Below the pieces are notes generated by a model. That model was not told where the DNA came from, did not search any database, and saw only the letters and a list, made by a program, of their open reading frames with translations. Source: Clostridia bacterium (GTDB lineage Bacteria > Bacillota > Clostridia > Lutisporales > Lutisporaceae). Taken from it: a DNA stretch of 64,000 nucleotides. Position 1 is the stretch's first letter, and every line of letters starts with the position of its first letter. Position numbers and translations under genes: made by a program. The stretch is taken from contig DASPIR010000030.1 of assembly GCA_035628995.1 (NCBI GenBank), forward strand, positions 62,001 to 126,000, written 5' to 3'. Of this stretch, positions 54,981 through 64,000 are shown in pieces.

Positions 54981-54990
54981 TAACATTTAA
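54856..54990 (+). pseudogene. Truncated four-helix-bundle (23S rRNA intervening-sequence type) protein
   Basis: ATG with AGGAG upstream opens a 44-residue frame. The first 28 residues (MSKTNFKELKIWQIAKDIAVDIYRITDS) follow the N-terminal pattern of the S23/IVP four-helix-bundle family (FxxLKxWQxAxxLAxxIYxxT). After Ser28 the frame runs into the right heptamer array (STKCATRNAKRATRINI), which is not family sequence. Full-length members have about 115-125 residues, so about three quarters of the gene is missing. Family members occur in 23S rRNA intervening sequences, and related Avd proteins assist diversity-generating retroelements. Confidence 0.75.
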
Positions 54991-55018
54991 TTATTTACAT
55001 AAATTATTGATTATATAA

Positions 55019-56644
<1,626 letters not shown>

Positions 56645-56650
56645 AAAAAT

Positions 56651-56679
56651 AAAAGCTTTGGAGTAATCCAAAGCTTTTT
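56651..56679. terminator. Terminator between pyrG and the convergent repeat-protein gene
   Basis: AAAAGCTTTGGA/TCCAAAGCTTTT (12 bp, loop GTAA) with A and T tails can act on both strands. Confidence 0.9.
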
Positions 56680-56703
56680 CTATTAACCTCGAACCAAATG
56701 TAT

Positions 56704-59136
56704 CTACTCTCCAAAAGTAGCTTTGGCGCTTACCTCTTTCGCTTTAAAAGTCACAGTAACCTCATCTTTATCTGCAACACGGACTTTAGCAGAGGCAGGA
56801 GCCTCCTTGGTAAACGCAAGCTTAACCGTAAATATCCCAGTGTTGATGCCTGTTTCGGTAAGAGTATATTCCAAATTGGTCTTGCCGCTTTTTGCTCTCA
56901 CAAGCACATCCACCTTGTCACGGACAGTCGTGCTCTTGTTCTGGTCAGAATCATTCAAGCTGACTGTCATATATGTGTCATAACCTTTATAGGCTGCCTT
57001 ATCCAATGTGAGCTTAGGCACAGATATGCCTCCCCAGGTTGCATATGCCGTCCGATACTCGGTGCTGCCACTTTTTGTATCCTTGTCGGTGTACACTATT
57101 TCCAGGCGGTCTGTGGCACTTAGGGCTATTGATGGATTATTAGAACCCTTTCCATTAATATATAGAGTACCGGTATATATTCCGGTGTTTTTATTTGTCT
57201 CCGTCAAGGTGACCGCGGTATATCTTGCGTTGCCTTGCATCTTCGCAGTCACTTTTAACTCGTCTTTTTCGTTGATATTGTTGCCTATATCAAAATCCTT
57301 TACTGTAATTCTGACAGGAGAGCTATTTCCTTTATATTCCGGTCTGTCCAGAGTAATCTGACCATCTTGCGGAATCCAGATTGCAGAGCATTCAACTTTG
57401 CTGTTTTTATCTTTTTTTGGGGTGTAAGAGGTATATACTATATCATTATTAGCAGCTTTCAGTACTTTATCAGAGGAGTTGGAGAATTTGCCAAAATAGA
57501 AAGTGCCAGTAAACTCGCCTGAGTCAAGGCCTGTTTCCAATAACTCAAGACTAATCTGGGAGCCGGTAGAAGTATATAGCTTTACATCAACATTGTCGAG
57601 CTTCTCTCTTGATTTATTCAAATCCATATTTTGCAGAGTAACTTTAGCTGCTGTATTATATCCTACGTAATTTAGCTTATCGAATTTCATCACAGTACTC
57701 AGATATTTCCAGTTAATAGACCTTGAAACCTCCTTGCTGCTTCCGTCAAGGGCAGTTTTATCAAAATATTTTATTGTTATTTCATCAGTTGGATATACTT
57801 GCAGTATATGTCCTTCTGTTTCCTCTTCTGTAAAATAAAGCTTTCCCTTGAAGATACCAGTATTGGTGCCGGTTTCTTCAAGCCATAATGACGTATCCTT
57901 GATACTAGACTCAGATGAGACTTTAATTATTATATTATCCTTTATATTTGGCATGTTGGCATCGGCATCATTTATCGTAATCTCCAGCATATTGCCACTG
58001 CCTTCAATATTATCAGCAGAAGTCAAGATGCTGGCCTCTGCATACTGAAAACTGGCTGTGGCTGTATTTATTGCATATTCCTTGTTTGATGTATTTCTAT
58101 CATCTGTATAAGTTGCAGTAATTGTATCGGAAGGATTAATCCTAAGTAGTTTCTTACTACTTTCTGTCGAGCTTGCATTGAATCCGAAGCTGCCGGAGAA
58201 GGTTCCTGTGTTTACTCCAGTTTCTGTAGCAAGTATTATGAAGCCTTGGGGGTCAGATTTCGATACAAGCCTTACTCTAGCCACTTCCTTATAATCCTTT
58301 CGGAGATTAATATCTTGATCAGTGACTGTTACTGTAGCTAATGAATGTAGTCCAAGATAACTGGTTTTATTCAGACGGAGAGTACCTGAGAATGGTTTCC
58401 ATATAGCGCCGCACGTTATAGTTTTGGCAATTCCCGTTAATCCAGTCGCATCATTATATGTAACGGTGATAGTATCTTCGGAAGATATTAAAAGCAGTTT
58501 GGACGAATCGTCAGCCTTATCCATCCTGAGTCCGAAATTACCTGTGAATATTCCTGAGTCTGGCTTGGTTTCTTTAAGCTTAACCGGAAAACCCTTGGGA
58601 TATGATGTTGAACTTACATTAACAGTTGCTTCTTCCTTAATATTAGGGTTTAGATTAAGGTCAATATCATCCAAGGTTATAATAGGCTGAAGTCCTAGTC
58701 CGCTATAGGAGGTTCTATCAAGTTTTACTTCCGCATCATATATCTTCCAGGAAGCTGAAAAAGTTTGTTTTTCAAATTCCACATAGAGTTTAGCACCATC
58801 TTTGATTTTGATTACTCTCTCGGTTGCACTTGATTTGCTTAGACTAAAAGAGATTTGAGATGTAAAAACGTCTGAGTTCAAATTTTCCTCTTGCAGATAC
58901 GCGTAAAAGCCTGTAGGATCCTCACTGCTATATACTTTGATCACAATATGTTCAGTTTTATTTTTATATAAATTATAACTTGGAGCTGTTACGGATACAT
59001 TCATATGGTCACCAAGGCCAGAGTAAATAGAACTATCCAATTTCAGTGTTGATGCTGTTGTATCACAGCAGGCAGTTATGGTAAAATAAGATGCAGTTAG
59101 CAATATAAGACTCAATACCAACATTTTTCTTTTCAT
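56704..59136 (-). CDS. Secreted seven-repeat beta protein, probable lipoprotein
   Basis: 810 residues. The signal peptide contains I-T-A-C (about 20-23), which fits a lipobox, although a second Cys follows. The rest is seven repeats of about 105-115 residues starting near SSIYSGLG, DRTSYSGLG, NKTSYLGLH, a diverged fourth, DKLNYVGYN, DRPEYKGNS and DKAAYKGYD. Each has a V-x-V-x-D-x-D-x-N strand, an L-x-E-T-G-x-N-T-G-x-F-x-G turn and an I-x-x-x-Y-x-D segment, ending in AxW. Function unknown; repeats of this kind occur in surface-layer proteins. A distant GAGGGAG is the likely ribosome binding site. Confidence 0.8.
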   Translation of the reverse strand: MKRKMLVLSLILLTASYFTITACCDTTASTLKLDSSIYSGLGDHMNVSVTAPSYNLYKNKTEHIVIKVYSSEDPTGFYAYLQEENLNSDVFTSQISFSLSKSSATERVIKIKDGAKLYVEFEKQTFSASWKIYDAEVKLDRTSYSGLGLQPIITLDDIDLNLNPNIKEEATVNVSSTSYPKGFPVKLKETKPDSGIFTGNFGLRMDKADDSSKLLLISSEDTITVTYNDATGLTGIAKTITCGAIWKPFSGTLRLNKTSYLGLHSLATVTVTDQDINLRKDYKEVARVRLVSKSDPQGFIILATETGVNTGTFSGSFGFNASSTESSKKLLRINPSDTITATYTDDRNTSNKEYAINTATASFQYAEASILTSADNIEGSGNMLEITINDADANMPNIKDNIIIKVSSESSIKDTSLWLEETGTNTGIFKGKLYFTEEETEGHILQVYPTDEITIKYFDKTALDGSSKEVSRSINWKYLSTVMKFDKLNYVGYNTAAKVTLQNMDLNKSREKLDNVDVKLYTSTGSQISLELLETGLDSGEFTGTFYFGKFSNSSDKVLKAANNDIVYTSYTPKKDKNSKVECSAIWIPQDGQITLDRPEYKGNSSPVRITVKDFDIGNNINEKDELKVTAKMQGNARYTAVTLTETNKNTGIYTGTLYINGKGSNNPSIALSATDRLEIVYTDKDTKSGSTEYRTAYATWGGISVPKLTLDKAAYKGYDTYMTVSLNDSDQNKSTTVRDKVDVLVRAKSGKTNLEYTLTETGINTGIFTVKLAFTKEAPASAKVRVADKDEVTVTFKAKEVSAKATFGE

Positions 59137-59244
59137 TATAAAGGCATCTCCCTCTCAAAGTGATCAAGCTTTTTAGTAACAATATAAATATACTATATTT
59201 GCCAGCAAATATAAATAAATTACTTATCGCAAATTTCGCGCCTT

Positions 59245-59290
59245 GAATAGCAGGTCCTCGAACCCCGTACTTCGAATCTCAAGCCAGAAA
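59245..59290. repeat. Right-half heptamer remnant upstream of the S-layer gene
   Basis: CCTCGAA-CCCCGTA-CTTCGAA-TCTCAAG-CC units without a left array or core. A shorter relic (CCTCGAACC) lies at 56687-56695. Confidence 0.6.
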
Positions 59291-59337
59291 ATCCTACTTA
59301 CTTTCTTTACAGTATTGTTACATATCATTCCCACACA

Positions 59338-59366
59338 TTGACTCTATATATAAGTGTTGCTATAAT
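59338..59366 (+). promoter_or_regulatory. Strong sigma-A promoter of the S-layer protein gene
   Basis: TTGACT (59338-59343) and TATAAT (59361-59366) with 17-bp spacing, about 68 bp before the start codon. Confidence 0.9.
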
Positions 59367-59376
59367 GTGAAATAGG

Positions 59377-59400
59377 TAGCAGTCCCTTTACAGGGTGCTA
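59377..59400 (+). other. 5' stem-loop in the S-layer mRNA leader
   Basis: TAGCA-GT-CCCT-TTAC-AGGG-TGCTA folds into a stem with a 2-nt bulge, starting a few bases after the expected transcription start. Such 5' hairpins can stabilise abundant mRNAs. Confidence 0.55.
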
Positions 59401-59433
59401 TAAAAATTATTACATATCGAGGAGGTTGGTTAA

Positions 59434-62400
59434 ATGAAGAAGACACTCGCGTTGGTCTTAGCTCTTGCTATGGTATTCTCAACAATAACAGTAGCATTTG
59501 CTGAAGGCACAATCGGTGCAGACGCTCAGATCTGTTCAGATCTGGGAATGCTCAAAGGTTCAACCGGTACAGTAGATGCAGCTTATACTGCAACTGCTCC
59601 AACAAGAATACAGGCAGCGGTTATGGTTTTAAGACTTAGGGGTCTTGAAGCAGACGCTCTGGCTTTCCCAGGCGAAGCTAATTTCACAGATGGAAACATA
59701 GCTTGGGCAGAAGGCAGCAATTTACTTGCTTACTTGAAAGCTAACCCACAGCTCGGCTGGGGTGGTAATCCTGACGGAAGCTTCAACCCATCAGGTCTTA
59801 TGACAGCTCAGGCTTACTACAAAGTAATGCTTGAAGCTCTTGGTTACAAGCAGAACACAGCTGAAGTTGTAGGCGATTTTGCTTATGCTGATGTAGTTAC
59901 ATTCGCAGCCAGCAAGGGTCTTACAAAGGTAGCAGCAGTTACTAATTTCACAGTTAATGACCTTGCTACAGCTACAGTTGAAACTTTAAATGCTAACATG
60001 AAGGATGGCGGCAAGACTCTTGTTGCTACACTCGTAGAAGCTGGCAAAGTTGACAAAGCTAAAGCAGTTGCAGCTGGCCTTTATACTGATGTATTAACAA
60101 CTACAGCAGCTAAATTGGATTCAGTTTCAACATTAGGTAACAGCTCAGTATTGGTTGAGTTTGACGGCGATGTTGAAAAAGCATTTGCTGAAAACGTAGC
60201 TAACTACAAAGTTGTTGAAAAAGGAACAACTACAGCAGTAGAAGTTAAGGCAGCTGTTCTTGACGGAACTGAATTAGTAGTTCTTGAAACACCAGCTCTT
60301 ACAGCTGGTAAGGCTTATACACTCACAGTAGCTGGTGCATCAAAGAACTTTGCAGGTATTGCAAAGGACAGCAGTGCTCCTGAAATTGATGATGTAGACA
60401 GTGCTGACACAGAAAGAGTAGTTGTTACATTCACAACTAGCATGGATCTTGCTACAGCTCTTGACAAAGCTAACTATGCAATAGAAGGCGTAACAATTGA
60501 GAGCATAGCTTGGGATGATGCTGATGGCGCAAGAGACGCTGTAGAACTTACTACAAAAGGTCTTGTTGCTAGCAAAACTTACAAGGTTGCAGTTACAAAC
60601 GTAAAGAGCATTGACGCTGTTACTATGAAATCAGACAGCATGAACTTCGTTGCTAAGTCTGATAAGAAAGCTCCAAGGCTCGATACTGATAATGACAATA
60701 CTTTTGTTGATACAAACACAAGAATAGTTGTTACATTTACTGATGATAATGAGCTTACAAAGGAAAGCGCTGAAAACTTAGCTAACTACAAGCTCGAAAT
60801 CGGCAATACTACAAACACTCTCGAAATCACTGCTGCTAAGTTAGTAGAATTTGATGACAATGATTTGAGAGTAGAACTTACAACAGTTCCACAGAAGAAC
60901 AACCAGAAGTATGAACTTCATGTTAGCAACATAGTTGACACTTCAGTTCTTGCTAACAAGATGGCTAAAGAAGAGACAATTAACCTCTACGGTGAAGATG
61001 TAGATGAAGATGCTCCTGAATTAGTTGGAATGGAATATCTTTCCAAGAATTTAGTAGATGTTGAGTTTGATGATGACAGCAGATTGGATACTACTTCAAT
61101 TCTTGATATAAACAACTATGAATTCGATAATGATGTAGTAGTTGAAAAGGCTGAACTTGCAGATGCAGATGATGCTGACAATATGGTTGTTAGACTTACA
61201 GTAAGCGATCTTGGTGAAGAAAGCAGATATGAAATTACTGTAGAAAATATCGCTGACGAGTATGGCAATGTAATGGATAAGCCAGAAGACGATCAGGAAA
61301 CTTATGATAAGGAAGACGTAGCAAGAGTTGCTGGACTTCTTAGAGCAGAAGCTACAAGTGACACTGAAATAGTACTTCACTTCCAGTACAAAGATCTTGT
61401 TGAAGCTACTGCTGAAGACGTAGCTAACTACGAAATCGACGGCGACATTGGAACTCCAAGTAAAGCTTCCTATGACGACGAAGACAACACAGTAACATTG
61501 ACAACAGAAGAAATGGATGCTAATGCAGAATATGAAATAACAATAAACGGAGTTACGGACATAGCTGGTAATGAGATTGTTGACTTAACTGCTGATGTTG
61601 TTGTTGCATCAACTGAAAACGACACAGAAGCTCCTGAAATTGATGAAATTGAATCCGATTTCAGCACTATAGTAGTTGTAACATTCAACGAAGCTATGGA
61701 AGTTGACCCAGCAGCATATACGGCTGTTGGTGGCTTGGAAATTGAAATAGACATCAATGGTGCAACAGTTGGTGGAAACGTATTTGGAACATATGCAGTA
61801 TCAGGTGACGAAGATGATACAGTTCTTGAGTTCACAGTACCTGCATTTTTAGATGATAAAGATGTAGAACTGGTTAGCACAACTGCTGTTGACCTGGCTG
61901 GAAACGCTGCTGATGTAGACGAAGATGGTATCGAATTCTCAGCATCAGACGAACCAGTTGATGCTATCGAATTGGATACATGGGATCAGACAGATGTATT
62001 CACTTTCGAACTCCAGTACAGTGCAAAGGTTAGACTCATTAACTCACTTTTAGATCAAGTTTCTGATGGTGGATATGACTTCACTATCGAAGTTGATGAT
62101 GATGACAAGACATTGGTAACTCTTACATCAGACGATGAGTTGGAAGTTGATGACGAGATATACCTCATACTTGACAACATGCTTGTGGGCTTCCACGGAG
62201 AACCTGTAGCTGACACTGATAAAAATGAAGCTGGAACTGCTAATTCAGCAACATATCTTGAAGTTGAACTTGAAGATGAAGACGAGCCATTCATTGAATC
62301 AGTAAAAGCAACTGATAGAACAACAGTAGATATTACCTTCAGCGAAGACCTGGAAGATGCAGGTTCTTGGATAATCGCATACGAAGATGAAGATGGCGAT

Positions 62401-63138
62401 ATGCAGGATATGACTATCGGTACTCCAGAACTTGACGATAACGTAGTAACATTAACACTTACTAATGAAATATTCGAGTCCGACATGGTGTATACTCTCA
62501 TCGTAACAGATCTTCCTAAGGATCTTACAGGAAATGAAATGGATGCTGAGACTGGGGAAGACGAAAATGATGACGGAGTATATGACTTCGCAGGAACTGA
62601 TGTAGTAGGTACTGATGCTTACATTACTGGTGTTAAGGTTGTAAACGGTACTAAGTTTAAGGTATATACAAGTGCAGATGTTACAGTTGCTACACAGGAC
62701 GTATATTTAACCTCATTTGCTACAGCTGAAACTGACGAAACTGACGAGTTCTTATTTGTAGCTGGTACAGTTACAGTAGCTACTTACGATGATATACCAA
62801 CATCCGTACTTGCTGTTGATAATGACTACAAAGTAACAATCAACGGTATGGAATATGAATTCGAAGGCGTAGTTGAAAATGACATCGATGTAGACTATGA
62901 TGACGGTGCAAATGTCGCAGTTGAAGGCGATGAACTCTTCGAATTTGACTTTGATGATATGGAAGAAAACGACTTAGTTGTAGTTCTTGGCAATACTAAC
63001 GCAGCTGCAGAAGTTGACGCAAACGAAGAAGCTGTTATAGATGCTGCAACAATCAGTGGAGAAGTTGAAATACTTGTTATGAGAGGCAACGTAGTACTCT
63101 TCTACTTGCCAAACTTCGACCTGGAAGATTTGAGATAA
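59434..63138 (+). CDS. Acidic S-layer-type protein
   Basis: 1234 residues; AGGAGGT 7 nt before the ATG. Cleavable signal peptide (MKKTLALVLALAMVFSTITV, ending AFAEG). Three degenerate SLH-like domains (about 27-75, 85-145, 150-225), then eight or so Ig-like/SbsA-type domains, each opening D-x-x-x-P-x-I/L and containing VVVTFT or IVVTFN strands. It is very rich in Asp and Glu, notably in the last 400 residues. Consensus promoter, 5' hairpin, strong ribosome binding site and narrow codon choice (GCT, GAA, ACA, GTA) indicate very high expression. Probably the main S-layer protein. Confidence 0.88.
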   Translation: MKKTLALVLALAMVFSTITVAFAEGTIGADAQICSDLGMLKGSTGTVDAAYTATAPTRIQAAVMVLRLRGLEADALAFPGEANFTDGNIAWAEGSNLLAYLKANPQLGWGGNPDGSFNPSGLMTAQAYYKVMLEALGYKQNTAEVVGDFAYADVVTFAASKGLTKVAAVTNFTVNDLATATVETLNANMKDGGKTLVATLVEAGKVDKAKAVAAGLYTDVLTTTAAKLDSVSTLGNSSVLVEFDGDVEKAFAENVANYKVVEKGTTTAVEVKAAVLDGTELVVLETPALTAGKAYTLTVAGASKNFAGIAKDSSAPEIDDVDSADTERVVVTFTTSMDLATALDKANYAIEGVTIESIAWDDADGARDAVELTTKGLVASKTYKVAVTNVKSIDAVTMKSDSMNFVAKSDKKAPRLDTDNDNTFVDTNTRIVVTFTDDNELTKESAENLANYKLEIGNTTNTLEITAAKLVEFDDNDLRVELTTVPQKNNQKYELHVSNIVDTSVLANKMAKEETINLYGEDVDEDAPELVGMEYLSKNLVDVEFDDDSRLDTTSILDINNYEFDNDVVVEKAELADADDADNMVVRLTVSDLGEESRYEITVENIADEYGNVMDKPEDDQETYDKEDVARVAGLLRAEATSDTEIVLHFQYKDLVEATAEDVANYEIDGDIGTPSKASYDDEDNTVTLTTEEMDANAEYEITINGVTDIAGNEIVDLTADVVVASTENDTEAPEIDEIESDFSTIVVVTFNEAMEVDPAAYTAVGGLEIEIDINGATVGGNVFGTYAVSGDEDDTVLEFTVPAFLDDKDVELVSTTAVDLAGNAADVDEDGIEFSASDEPVDAIELDTWDQTDVFTFELQYSAKVRLINSLLDQVSDGGYDFTIEVDDDDKTLVTLTSDDELEVDDEIYLILDNMLVGFHGEPVADTDKNEAGTANSATYLEVELEDEDEPFIESVKATDRTTVDITFSEDLEDAGSWIIAYEDEDGDMQDMTIGTPELDDNVVTLTLTNEIFESDMVYTLIVTDLPKDLTGNEMDAETGEDENDDGVYDFAGTDVVGTDAYITGVKVVNGTKFKVYTSADVTVATQDVYLTSFATAETDETDEFLFVAGTVTVATYDDIPTSVLAVDNDYKVTINGMEYEFEGVVENDIDVDYDDGANVAVEGDELFEFDFDDMEENDLVVVLGNTNAAAEVDANEEAVIDAATISGEVEILVMRGNVVLFYLPNFDLEDLR

Positions 63139-63150
63139 TCTCAGACCATT

Positions 63151-63187
63151 AAGAAGGATGAGCGAAAGCTTATCCTTCTTTTTTTCT
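63151..63187 (+). terminator. Strong intrinsic terminator of the S-layer gene
   Basis: AAGAAGGAT-G-AGC pairs with GCT-T-ATCCTTCTT around a GAAA tetraloop, followed by seven T residues. Confidence 0.95.
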
Positions 63188-63285
63188 GCACAAATTTGTA
63201 TTTGTATTATATCTGCTGTCGTTTTATTGTATAATATGTATATATATTGAATAGAATGTCAATTAACTAAGTTGAGGTGTATGAA

Positions 63286-64000
63286 ATGAATGAACTGAAA
63301 GAAAAGATCAACCCCTTGGATTATACTCTTCTCGCACTTGTATCTATTATCATTGTAGTCATTCCGTTTTATAGAGGGCTGTTTTTTAGGGAAAACTATT
63401 TGCCGGCAGTTATTGTAACTTCATTGCTATTTTTGCTCATGTCAGCCCTAATGATTTATAAGAGACTCCGCATTTTTGAGAACTTTATGGATATTGCTAT
63501 TCTGGGTTTAGTTACCGCCTATTTTATATCTTTCATATTTGGCATATCTAAAATGGATAGCCTGGATGGTTTGCTGAAGTATGCAGCAGCCTTCATGTTT
63601 TATAAGATAGCTTACCATGCAGCAAAAAATAGTAAGCTTAGACAATGGCTTCTGAATGTCTTGATATTCTCAGGCTTTCTTATATCCCTAGTATCAATGC
63701 TTGGGTCAGCAGATATAGTAAAGATAAATGGAATATTCGGATGGGGTCAAAGGCTAAACGGGCTATATCAGTATCCTAATGCTACAGCTGCTGTACTTAG
63801 TGCAGTTTTTCTACTTAATATTATTATGATACTTAATATAAAGAACAAGCATGTAAAGGCATTATACATAGTATCTGCTGCGACTATATTTCTCACTTTC
63901 ATGGAAACAAGGTCAAGGGGTGGCATGCTTTCCATGATGGCGGCATGGTTATTAGCTTTAATCCTGCTTAGGGGAAGAGACAGGCTCAAGCTGATCTTAT
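63286..64000 (+). CDS. O-antigen ligase/polymerase-like membrane protein (partial)
   Basis: Starts ATG with TTGAGGTG upstream and is still open at the window end (238 residues seen). The sequence is mostly hydrophobic, with about seven membrane segments. GLYQYPNATAAVLSAVFLLN and METRSRGGMLSMMAAWLLAL match the pattern of Wzy/WaaL-type O-antigen ligases and polymerases. In a Gram-positive cell with SLH proteins, such an enzyme may assemble wall polysaccharide or glycosylate the S-layer. The truncated end prevents closer assignment. Confidence 0.75.
   Translation, partial: MNELKEKINPLDYTLLALVSIIIVVIPFYRGLFFRENYLPAVIVTSLLFLLMSALMIYKRLRIFENFMDIAILGLVTAYFISFIFGISKMDSLDGLLKYAAAFMFYKIAYHAAKNSKLRQWLLNVLIFSGFLISLVSMLGSADIVKINGIFGWGQRLNGLYQYPNATAAVLSAVFLLNIIMILNIKNKHVKALYIVSAATIFLTFMETRSRGGMLSMMAAWLLALILLRGRDRLKLIL

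Noticed and set aside
61096-61380. Minus-strand frames within the S-layer gene
   Set aside because: Shadows of the biased codon use in the plus-strand gene; no start signals.

Overview
The window is a stretch of chromosome from an anaerobic, endospore-forming member of the Clostridia that ferments amino acids and appears to carry an S-layer. The evidence is a sporulation and germination block, a B12-dependent lysine-fermentation operon under a sigma-54 promoter, an arginine deiminase pathway, and a long run of secreted SLH, PKD, IPT and S-layer proteins. The genus cannot be fixed from the sequence alone. Nearly all genes are on the + strand; only two large genes (39.6-40.8 kb and 56.7-59.1 kb) are on the - strand. 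No rRNA, tRNA, CRISPR array, transposase or phage gene was seen.

Layout. 0-6 kb: veg, then arcA-arcB-arcC (arginine to ornithine, carbamoyl phosphate and ATP) behind a candidate ARG box, then an NCS2 uracil permease. 6-18 kb: sipL-like spore assembly gene, ispE, a GntR regulator, a nucleotidyltransferase, the gerKA-gerKB-gerKC germinant receptor with a small membrane protein, spoIIR, sleB-ypeB and a short SASP gene. 18-22 kb: ddl, a metallo-hydrolase, a PP-loop ATPase and a DUF1934 gene. 22-31.6 kb: a PAS/AAA+ sigma-54 activator, a consensus -24/-12 promoter, then kdd-kamA-kamB-kamC-kamD-kamE, ending at a strong terminator. This covers lysine to beta-lysine to 3,5-diaminohexanoate to 5-amino-3-oxohexanoate; the later steps (kce, kal, CoA transferase) are not in the window. 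31.7-63 kb: a short ssb, then surface genes: SLH proteins, a 2098-residue PKD protein facing a membrane-anchored degenerate kinase with its own PKD domain, a Phd/RelE toxin-antitoxin pair, a 1992-residue IPT protein, two more SLH proteins, a CtpA protease, pyrG, a seven-repeat putative lipoprotein and an acidic S-layer-type protein. The window ends inside an O-antigen ligase-like membrane protein.

The most unusual feature lies between the genes. More than a dozen gaps are filled by composite repeats made of 7-bp units in opposite orientation (typically GGTNCGA on the left and the complement of GGTTCGN on the right). They surround a short core around CTTCGAAG and often carry a palindromic hairpin, GGGCGAACAGTGTTCGCCC. 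Several run almost from the stop codon of one gene to the ribosome binding site of the next, including inside the kam operon. One copy encloses the truncated start of a four-helix-bundle (23S intervening-sequence type) protein gene. This suggests the small repeats are deletion derivatives of, or are spread by, an element carrying that gene. That link is inference; the repeat structure is directly visible.
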